Below, one piece after another: positions 8,346-14,409 of a stretch of 20,569 bases of DNA; position 1 is the first letter of the stretch, and each line of letters starts with the position of its first letter. A model generated the notes under the pieces. The model was not told the origin of the DNA, searched no databases, and saw only the letters and a program-made list of their open reading frames with translations. The position numbers were made by a program, and so were the translations under genes. Source of the DNA: CAZEHO01 sp964511945 (GTDB lineage Bacteria > Actinomycetota > Acidimicrobiia > Spongiisociales > UBA11373). The stretch covers positions 1-20,569 of the forward strand of contig CAZEHO010000043.1 in the NCBI GenBank assembly GCA_964511945.1, written 5' to 3'.

Positions 8346-9074
8346 TCAGGGTAGAAACTGCTCCACGATCCCGGTGACCTCTCCCCCGTTCACATACAGC
8401 CACACCGCACACGTCGTTCCCGGACAGGGCAACCACGAGTTCGGAGAGGGCCATTGCGCCAGCGGGATCGGCTGCGGGAACTTCGTTGCGGACGGAGCCC
8501 CGTCGACCCAGAACACATCCGCGGTGGGTGAGATCGCTGCCAGGAACACCTTCGGGTTCTGGTTGCGAACGTAGAACCCGTCCTCGACCTCTCCGTATCC
8601 GTCCTGAGCAGCTGCTGCCGACGCAGCCGGCTCGCTGAAATAGCAGCCCATGTCGAACGTGATCACGTTATTGACCACGGCATCGGCGAAACCGAACCAG
8701 ATTCCGTCGGGAAGATCGTCTCCGGGCGGAGCACATCCGGAACCGTGGGAGTTTCCGGGTGGCCCGAGCACCGGAGGGAGCACCGTCGCATCGAGGATCA
8801 GGAAGGGCCCACCCGCTGCAGTCGTCGCCGGAGCCGCCGTCGTAACCGTGGTCGCCGGAGCCGCAGTGGTCGCCGTCGTTGCGGGTGCTGCGGTCGTCGC
8901 CGGAGCGGCCGTGGTGGCGGTGGTCGCCGGCGCCGCAGTCGTCGCGGTCGTTGCCGGCGCGGCAGTGGTCGCCGGCGCCGCAGTCGTAGGTGCGACGGTC
9001 GGGAGCACCGCATCGTCATCACCGCAAGCCGCCAGCAGGACCAGGAGAGCCAGACAAAGGATCCTGAAGCGCAT
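8346..9074 (-). CDS. Lipoprotein with ATTAAP linker
   Basis: A 242-residue protein. The start at 9074 is chosen because it begins a lipoprotein signal (MRFRILCLALLVLLAAC, lipid-carrying Cys17, then GDDD) and has GAGGG 7 bases ahead; the frame stays open further upstream without such features. Residues 27-87 are an Ala/Thr/Pro repeat linker. The outer domain has a GSGCAPPGDDLPDGIWFGF segment, then VITFDMGCYFSEPAA, FYVRNQNPKVF and a C-terminal CPGTTCAVWLYVNGG. From memory, a domain with GSGC...LPDG.WFG and YVRNQNP motifs recurs in lipoproteins of Acidimicrobiia; its function is not known to me. Four Cys in the outer domain suggest two disulfides. Third gene in a same-strand run, 67 bases after the propeller gene. 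Confidence 0.88.
   Translation of the reverse strand: MRFRILCLALLVLLAACGDDDAVLPTVAPTTAAPATTAAPATTATTAAPATTATTAAPATTAAPATTATTAAPATTVTTAAPATTAAGGPFLILDATVLPPVLGPPGNSHGSGCAPPGDDLPDGIWFGFADAVVNNVITFDMGCYFSEPAASAAAAQDGYGEVEDGFYVRNQNPKVFLAAISPTADVFWVDGAPSATKFPQPIPLAQWPSPNSWLPCPGTTCAVWLYVNGGEVTGIVEQFLP
8814..8996 (-). repeat. Coding minisatellite: Ala/Thr/Pro linker
   Basis: About 61 codons of imperfect ATTAAP/ATTATTAAP units. The DNA is a patterned GCC/GTC/GGA-rich tract that also leaves long open frames on the opposite strand, which are not genes. Confidence 0.85.
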
Positions 9075-9141
9075 GCTCAATCCCTCAGAAGTAGGGCCCC
9101 ACCCTACGCGCCGGCGCAGTGCTGCTGCAGACAACGCCGAG

Positions 9142-11301
9142 CTACTCCCCCGGGATGTGCACCAGTCGTCCGAGCGATGCGGCCCACATTCCACCATGGA
9201 GATCCGGAGCGAGACGCACGGGAGGCTCCGATGACATCACCACCTCAAACCCCCCACCCGATTGGCGCACGACCACGTCGCGCCCATTCTCGTCTGTCCC
9301 CACCGCCCAGACCACACCGTCCGCCGCAGTGACCAATGAGTACACGCCTGCGAGCGACCCGTGGCGCGTCCAGACTCCGTTGTCGTATTCCCACAGTGCA
9401 TCGGCGCCCGTCGAGCAATCCCAGCACACCGCGCCCGCCCAGATCGCCCCGTCCCCGGCCACGGTTATCGAGCTGAAGGAAACGCCGGCGAGCATGGTCA
9501 CCCATTCGTTGTCGTGAAGAACGTACGCACCATCACCGACCACCCACAGACCGCCGTCGGGAGCCACCGCGAAGGCCGTCGCCGCGTTCCGCTGAGCCAT
9601 CGGCACAACGGGTGTCCAGGTGACACCGTCGAACCGATAGAGACCACGTTTGGAAAGCGAATCAGCCATCACCCAGAGCACGCCGTCGAGTCCGGATACG
9701 CGGGGCCAGCACCAATGGACCCCCGCATCACCGCCCGGTGGATCGCCGAGCGCAAATCCGCCGTCGTCCGCCACGACCGGATGGCAGCCGACCCCTCGCC
9801 ACAGGGTGCCGTTCCCGTTCGATGCAACCCAGACTGCTTCGGGGCCGCGATCCGCCGGCCATCCCAGGCCGTCGAGATCGATCTCGGTCCACACCTCGCC
9901 GTCCCACGCACGGAGCTCCAGTCCATTCCCCAGCCAGACGACGCCCTGTTCGTCGACGCCCACCGAGTCGGGCCAGCCGACAGCTGCCCCGCCCTCAACC
10001 CGAAGCTCGACCCATTCGGCCCCGTCGAACCTTTGCATGCCGTTCTCCGTTCCGAACCAGAGCGATCCCCCGGATAGGACCGGTCGCGGGAGCCCAATGC
10101 CGTCGGGTAGGGGAAATGTCTCCTCGGTGTCGAGCTGGTTCAGGACCCGGGAGCCTCCCTCTTCGGACCACCTCGACGTCACCGCCCAGACGCCGCCACC
10201 CGGTCCCGGGCCCAGCCACGCGGCGTGCGTGAGCGGCTCTCCCTCCTCTGCCCACCCCAGTTCGATAAGGTCGCCGACCTCCCCGTCGTTCCAGAGACCG
10301 CCGCCCTGTTCCGAAGCCACCCAGACGCCGCCGGAAGGGTCCAGTGCGAAATTGATGATCCAATCCATTCCGGATTCGATCACCACCGACCAATCATCAC
10401 CCTGCATGCGCCAGAGGTCGCCATCGATCAAGGCCCAGACCAATCCATCACGAACCTCGATCTGATCGATGTACCCGGGTGCGACCAAGGCATCGACGTC
10501 ACCCGGGGAGAAACCGGTCATGTGATGGATGCGGGACCGAGGCTTCTCGGCACCGGTGGTTCCCCACTCAATCGTGCCGACCCATACCGAGCCATCCGCA
10601 GCTGCGAGTGCGGTGATATCGATCTCGCGGCGCATCTGGTTCCGGTACACCCCGTGAGCCCAGCGTTCGCCGTCCCAGTGCGACAGCATGCCCCCCGACC
10701 CGACCCACACCTCTGACCCCCCGTCGGTGGCAATGTGGGATGCACCGACCGGACCGGTGCCGTCGCCGGGTGAAAGGAGTTCCGACACACCCTCTTCCGT
10801 GTTCCATCTGATCACCCCTCCGGGGCCGGCCGTCCAAACCTCACCCGGGCCGCCGGCTGCGACGTCAACAATCAGGTTCGAATTGCGGAGGTCGGTAGCT
10901 CCGGCAGGGAGGTCGAAACCCACCGTCCGTCGCACCAGGGAGACGGTTTCCACCGGAAACGTGATCCCCGACTCCGCCGGGATTTCTATCGTCGTGGAAG
11001 TGGGCGAAACCGGCGAACCCAAGGTGGTCATGACGGCGTCCGTGGTAGACGGCGCGACGGTCGGCGACGACGGCCCGGGGATCGGGAACTCGGCATTGGT
11101 CCGATCCTCACCCACCTGGTATCCGTAGAAGAAGCCGCTGCCGGCCAGGAGCGCCGCGGCAAGGACGATCAGCGCAGGCCGAGCCGATGGCCCGCGAGGT
11201 GTCTCGGGTGGAGATCTCCGGGCGGTGGATGAGTCCACGACCCGGACCGCGTCATCGGGCTGCTGTTCTCCGTCCGATCCGCCGGAACGACGGCGCGCCA
11301 T
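9142..11301 (-). CDS. Membrane-anchored protein with about 14 beta-propeller blades
   Basis: 719 residues from the ATG at 11301, which lies 32 bases after the preceding stop; an upstream ATG at 11370 would overlap that gene, and neither has a strong ribosome-binding site. A cytoplasmic tail of about 40 residues rich in Arg and Asp precedes one membrane segment (42-61, ALIVLAAALLAGSGFFYGY) and a Pro/Ser/Thr linker. The rest is blade-like repeats of the pattern G(G/x)(V/L)W followed by W.DG..W, for example EVWVGSGGMLSHWDGERW, SLWFGTENGMQRFDGAEW and GVLWVMADS. I count about 14, enough for two seven-bladed rings. The pattern resembles the regulator-propeller repeats of sensor proteins, but no kinase or other output domain follows. 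A ligand- or protein-binding surface role is inferred. Cysteines occur only in late blades (GVGCHP, HWCWP, VCWDC). Confidence 0.88.
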   Translation of the reverse strand: MARRRSGGSDGEQQPDDAVRVVDSSTARRSPPETPRGPSARPALIVLAAALLAGSGFFYGYQVGEDRTNAEFPIPGPSSPTVAPSTTDAVMTTLGSPVSPTSTTIEIPAESGITFPVETVSLVRRTVGFDLPAGATDLRNSNLIVDVAAGGPGEVWTAGPGGVIRWNTEEGVSELLSPGDGTGPVGASHIATDGGSEVWVGSGGMLSHWDGERWAHGVYRNQMRREIDITALAAADGSVWVGTIEWGTTGAEKPRSRIHHMTGFSPGDVDALVAPGYIDQIEVRDGLVWALIDGDLWRMQGDDWSVVIESGMDWIINFALDPSGGVWVASEQGGGLWNDGEVGDLIELGWAEEGEPLTHAAWLGPGPGGGVWAVTSRWSEEGGSRVLNQLDTEETFPLPDGIGLPRPVLSGGSLWFGTENGMQRFDGAEWVELRVEGGAAVGWPDSVGVDEQGVVWLGNGLELRAWDGEVWTEIDLDGLGWPADRGPEAVWVASNGNGTLWRGVGCHPVVADDGGFALGDPPGGDAGVHWCWPRVSGLDGVLWVMADSLSKRGLYRFDGVTWTPVVPMAQRNAATAFAVAPDGGLWVVGDGAYVLHDNEWVTMLAGVSFSSITVAGDGAIWAGAVCWDCSTGADALWEYDNGVWTRHGSLAGVYSLVTAADGVVWAVGTDENGRDVVVRQSGGGFEVVMSSEPPVRLAPDLHGGMWAASLGRLVHIPGE

Positions 11302-11333
11302 ACCGGCATCATGCTCGACGGTGCCGCGTCCGT

Positions 11334-12143
11334 CTAGCGCTGCTTCCTCCGCAGGGGAGAACGGCGCCAATGGTGTCTTGCGTAGTCGATGGCCTCGTCC
11401 GTCAGGAGCTTGCGAGTGGAATTCCCCATGCGGACATACATGTCGGCTTCCCGCCCTCCGCCCGGTTCGTCGAGGAATACCGCCTCCGGCGCAGGGGTCA
11501 CGTCGATGCGGCAGACCGTGACTGCTGTCACCGCCTCAAAACTGACCCGTACGCTCGACAGCGCCGGCTTGCCGAGGCAGCGCTCGAGGTGGTCCATCAA
11601 CCACAGCTCGTACCGATCGAGGTCCGGCTCCTTCATCAGGGTGAGGTCTTCGTCCAGACCCACCGCCTGGCCGTCGTCGTCGATCCCCACGATCAGGGTG
11701 CCGCCATCGGCGTTCAGGAACCCGGCGACGGTCTTGGCGATAACGAGTTCGATCCTCGGATCCTTCGCCTCGGTATGCACGTTCCAGCGAGCCGTCTGCT
11801 TGAACTCGACCCGGTGACTCTCCCCCGCGGCAATCAACGTCGCGACCGCAACGGTGGCGTCACTACCACCGCTCCGGATCCGGTCCACGACCAGTGAGGT
11901 CAGTGCGTACACCACAACGGCGCCGATGAGCATCCCGAGTGCCGTCCACCACTGGAACTCGGTCGCGTCTGAGCCCGGAGCCGACAGATTCATCGCAAAG
12001 GCACCCACCCCGGACCCGGCAATTCCGACCAGGGTGGTTTCCGCAACCCTCATCCGAGTGCGGGCAGGGACGATCATCCGGGCGAGCAGTCCGAAGACCA
12101 GTCCCCCCAGCAGGATCCCGAAGATCAGTACGCCGATTCGCAT
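11334..12143 (-). CDS. YeaQ/YmgE-type membrane domain fused to Schlafen AlbA_2 domain
   Basis: 269 residues from the ATG at 12143, chosen because it begins the membrane domain directly; the open frame further upstream reads like noise. Residues 1-87 have three hydrophobic segments (about 3-22, 36-53 and 66-86) and the glycine-rich style of the GlsB/YeaQ/YmgE (transglycosylase-associated) family. From residue 105 an AlbA_2-type domain follows: GESHRVEFKQT (Glu113), the core FLNADGGTLIVGIDDDG (142-158) and the closing YVRMGNSTRKL (236-246). AlbA_2/Schlafen domains bind nucleic acids or act as regulators or nucleases in different proteins; which applies here is not shown. The fusion would hold that domain at the inner face of the membrane. 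It is the first gene of a four-gene run and is divergent from the small gene at 12249. Confidence 0.87.
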   Translation of the reverse strand: MRIGVLIFGILLGGLVFGLLARMIVPARTRMRVAETTLVGIAGSGVGAFAMNLSAPGSDATEFQWWTALGMLIGAVVVYALTSLVVDRIRSGGSDATVAVATLIAAGESHRVEFKQTARWNVHTEAKDPRIELVIAKTVAGFLNADGGTLIVGIDDDGQAVGLDEDLTLMKEPDLDRYELWLMDHLERCLGKPALSSVRVSFEAVTAVTVCRIDVTPAPEAVFLDEPGGGREADMYVRMGNSTRKLLTDEAIDYARHHWRRSPLRRKQR

Positions 12144-12248
12144 GGCCGGATTGTATGGGCTCGCGCTGCGCCCGCAGCTTTGGTCAAGCCCCCCATTCGA
12201 TCGACCGATGCGACCTCTAGCCACGGATGGCGAACGAAAGATCGAGAC

Positions 12249-12602
12249 GTGTTCGAACGCACCGGATTGAACGAGCGTCCCATCGATCTCTGCGAGTCCG
12301 ACCTCGCGGACTGGCCCTGGCTCGGCGATCAGGTCGAGGAGCGCGACGGCCGCTACTACCCCGCCCGCATCCGCGGAGACCACGGGGATCCGGAATTCCA
12401 ACTGCACGTCGCAGCCCGCCGCCTCGGGCTCGACGTCCGCTGCGTCGACGGAGTCCTCCGGATCGACCTCACCGCCCTGCGCAGCAGGGTCGAGGAACAC
12501 CATTGGCTGCGGCACGCCGAGGGCTTCAACTGGTGCCCGGGCTGCGGGTGTGAACTAAGCGGCGTGGGGGCACTGCCCCCGTCGTACTCGCTCCTGGCGT
12601 AG
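12249..12602 (+). CDS. Hypothetical small protein with CPGCGC motif
   Basis: I do not recognise this protein. From a GTG at 12249 it has 117 residues; a TTG at 12180 would add 23 residues that look unconserved. No clear ribosome-binding site decides the start. The body is acidic and mixed (DLADWPWLGDQVEERDGRYY, then a short alpha/beta-like stretch with RRLGLDVRCVDGVLRIDL) and ends with FNWCPGCGCELSG. The Cys cluster looks like half a zinc ribbon, and no second pair is in place for a full site, unless it works as a dimer. No signal peptide is seen, so it is probably cytoplasmic. It is divergent from the Schlafen fusion gene, with about 105 bases between them. Confidence 0.55.
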   Translation: MFERTGLNERPIDLCESDLADWPWLGDQVEERDGRYYPARIRGDHGDPEFQLHVAARRLGLDVRCVDGVLRIDLTALRSRVEEHHWLRHAEGFNWCPGCGCELSGVGALPPSYSLLA

Positions 12603-12632
12603 ACCGCCCGTCGTCTCAGAGCAGCATCACTA

Positions 12633-12651
12633 CTCAGCCCCCGCGGCTGAG
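12633..12651 (+). terminator. Possible terminator of the small hypothetical gene
   Basis: A perfect 7-bp stem, CTCAGCC/GGCTGAG, with a 5-base loop lies about 30 bases after the stop at 12602. There is no T-run, as is usual in high-GC actinobacteria, so the call is tentative. Confidence 0.35.
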
Positions 12652-12801
12652 GACCGGCCGCCGTCATGCAACTCCCGCGGCCGAGCACACACGGGTCCCG
12701 CCGTCCTAGGAGTCTGCTGAGTAATGCCGATGTGGCGTGCCCGCCGGGCACGTTGATCGGCGGCCAGGCGCGCCAATCGCAAGGACGGGATAGCACCGCG
12801 C

Positions 12802-12832
12802 AGAGGGCCCGGTCTCGGTGACCGGGCCCTCT
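12802..12832 (-). terminator. Strong hairpin terminator of the protease gene
   Basis: AGAGGGCCCGGTC pairs perfectly over 13 bp with GACCGGGCCCTCT across a 5-base loop, 17 bases beyond the stop of the protease gene. The stem could act in both directions. It has no long T-run, which fits GC-rich actinobacterial terminators. Confidence 0.75.
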
Positions 12833-12849
12833 CGCCGTCCTAGTCGCGC

Positions 12850-14307
12850 TCAGCCGTAGAGTGCGGCGTCGATGACGTCCCACACCAACGGATCCGAATC
12901 GTCGAAGACCGCAAACGAACCGATCTCATCTGTCTCCACCTCGAAGCGGATCCCGGCCTCGGTCAGCGCCTCGATTATCGCCGCATCCTCCGCCTGAATC
13001 ACCGCCAGATCCGCATCGGTCAGATCATCGAACCAGCCCTCTTCATCGATGGGCTCGTGGTACCAGTCGTCGTCCTCGAGATCGTCGAACCAGCCCTCAT
13101 CGAACCAACCATCCTCGTCGATTGGCTCGACGTACCAGTCGTCGCCACCGGCCGGGTCATCTGCCGGGTCGGGCGCGGCGTCTCCGTAGAGCTCGTCAAG
13201 TGCGGCGTCGATGACGTCCCACACCAACGGATCCGAATCGTCGAAGACCGCAAACGAACCGATCTCATCTGTCTCCACCTCGAAGCGGATCCCGGCCTCG
13301 GTCAGCGCCTCGATTACCGCCGCATCCTCCGCCTGAATCGCTTCAATGTCATCGTCGGAGAGATCATCGAACGGTTCGTCGAACCACGGGTCTTCGGAAT
13401 CGTCACCCCAGAACTCGTCGTCCCAGAGGAACTCCTGATCCCAACCGAACTCATCGTCGAAACCGGCATCCTCGAGGGCCACACCGTCGGTGGCGGTCGC
13501 CTCGGTACCGTCGAGGACCGCGGCTATCCAATCGGTCTGATTCGACACCTGGGCATAGACTCCCGGATAGGCGCCGTCGCACTCATACCCCCACGAGACA
13601 ACGCCGACCTGGACCGGCCCCGAAACGGTGTTCGTCACCAGCGGGCCACCGGAGTCGCCGTAGCAGGCATCGCCCTCCCCGCCGGTAATGGTGTCGCCGG
13701 CGCACAGCATGTTGTCGCCTTCGAAGTCCCCGTCGTAGGCGTCGGAGCACGCCGCGTCGCCGACCAGGGTGACATTCGTCTCCTGGAGCTCGTTCGGATA
13801 GCTGCCGCTGGAGTCCTCGCCCCAGCCGATGACCGTGGCGGCGTTGCCGGCAGCGTCCTCATCTCCCGACGGCAACCCCACCGGGGAGGCGCTGGTAGCC
13901 GAGGAGAGCTCGATCACCGCAATGTCGTTCGCCGTCGTCCAGGCGTCGTACTCCGGATGAACCGCAACGCCCACAGCGGTGATCCGCTCGCCGTCGGTCC
14001 CGTTCAGGTCGGTCCTGCCGATGACGGCCTCGATCGAGGCCGGGTCGAGCACCCGACCGTCTTCGGTGGTCACGCAGTGGGCTGCGGTGAGCACCCATCG
14101 ATCTCCGATCACCGACCCGCCACAGAATTGGCCGTCGTAGGCGGATGATCCTGAGTCGACCAGAGCCACCATGTACGGGTACTCCCCGTCGTCGGCGCCG
14201 ACCGGATGCAGAGTGGTCACCGCTCGCACCGGCAGGGTGAGCGTCAACCCCACCAGCACCGTGATCGCGGTGATCCCCAGACGTTTGGTCCATCGCTTCC
14301 TTCTCAT
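12850..14307 (-). CDS. Secreted trypsin-like serine protease (S1) with duplicated acidic C-terminal module
   Basis: 485 residues; the ATG at 14307 has an excellent AAAGGAGG ahead of it. A signal peptide (residues 1 to about 29) is followed by a complete S1 protease domain: CGGSVIGDRWVLTAAHC with His77, NDIAVIEL with Asp128 and GDSGGPL with Ser219. Asp213, six residues before the serine, and SWGYEC predict trypsin-like cleavage after Lys/Arg. The six cysteines (62, 78, 187, 202, 215, 243) fit three classic disulfides. There is no long propeptide: the mature start, near VGADDGEYPYMVALV, replaces the usual IVGG, so activation may differ. Residues 280-485 are a very acidic, Trp-rich tail (EPIDEDGWFDEGWFDDL style) with two nearly identical modules at about 324-369 and 437-482. 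No cell-wall anchor follows. The tail may bind calcium or a partner, or act as an inhibitor; this is inference. Confidence 0.93.
   Translation of the reverse strand: MRRKRWTKRLGITAITVLVGLTLTLPVRAVTTLHPVGADDGEYPYMVALVDSGSSAYDGQFCGGSVIGDRWVLTAAHCVTTEDGRVLDPASIEAVIGRTDLNGTDGERITAVGVAVHPEYDAWTTANDIAVIELSSATSASPVGLPSGDEDAAGNAATVIGWGEDSSGSYPNELQETNVTLVGDAACSDAYDGDFEGDNMLCAGDTITGGEGDACYGDSGGPLVTNTVSGPVQVGVVSWGYECDGAYPGVYAQVSNQTDWIAAVLDGTEATATDGVALEDAGFDDEFGWDQEFLWDDEFWGDDSEDPWFDEPFDDLSDDDIEAIQAEDAAVIEALTEAGIRFEVETDEIGSFAVFDDSDPLVWDVIDAALDELYGDAAPDPADDPAGGDDWYVEPIDEDGWFDEGWFDDLEDDDWYHEPIDEEGWFDDLTDADLAVIQAEDAAIIEALTEAGIRFEVETDEIGSFAVFDDSDPLVWDVIDAALYG
12861..13339 (-). repeat. Recent 140-bp direct duplication inside the protease gene
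   Basis: Bases 12861-13000 and 13200-13339 are the same 140 bases apart from one difference (ATTATCG against ATTACCG). The offset is 339 bp, exactly 113 codons, so frame is kept. Such identity, including third positions, means a recent duplication or ongoing gene conversion. Confidence 0.95.
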
Positions 14308-14342
14308 GGCCCCTCCTTTGCTTCCAGAGCAATTGGTAGGAA

Positions 14343-14373
14343 CGTATGAGTCCGGTCTGAAGCGAATCTGAAG
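14343..14373 (-). promoter_or_regulatory. Candidate promoter and activator site for the protease gene
   Basis: TCTGAAG occurs at 14356-14362 and 14367-14373, an 11-base period typical of OmpR/PhoP-type response-regulator sites. Read on the gene's strand, it lies where a -35 box would be for a CATACG -10-like element at 14343-14348, about 36 bases before the start codon. This would suit an activator that replaces a weak -35. No regulator gene lies nearby. Confidence 0.35.
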
Positions 14374-14390
14374 GCCGCTAAAGACGGCCT
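14372..14390 (-). terminator. Hairpin after the RND exporter gene
   Basis: AGGCCG/CGGCCT forms a 6-bp stem with a 7-base loop, 19 bases after the exporter stop codon and before the protease gene. It may end or weaken transcription between the two genes. It overlaps the edge of the direct repeat upstream of the protease. Confidence 0.4.
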
Positions 14391-14409
14391 CAGACAACCG
14401 GGCGGGTGA

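Noticed and set aside
7895..8354. Long plus-strand open frames rich in Val/Gly/Ala or Arg/Gly opposite the Thr/Ala/Pro linker
   Set aside because: They mirror the repeat composition of the minus-strand gene, lack ribosome-binding sites and have no signal or domain of their own. The same holds at 8650-9234.
8814..8996. Repeat tract resembling a CRISPR array
   Set aside because: The units are 18 bp or a multiple, contiguous and coding, with no unique spacers; no cas genes are present.
12144..12515. N-terminal extension of the Schlafen fusion by 124 residues
   Set aside because: The extension overlaps the divergent gene, ends before a natural membrane-domain start at 12143 and reads like antisense of the small gene.
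13057..14148. A 363-codon plus-strand open frame opposite the protease gene
   Set aside because: The minus strand has an intact S1 protease with triad, disulfides, signal peptide and strong ribosome-binding site; the opposite frame is a high-GC shadow.
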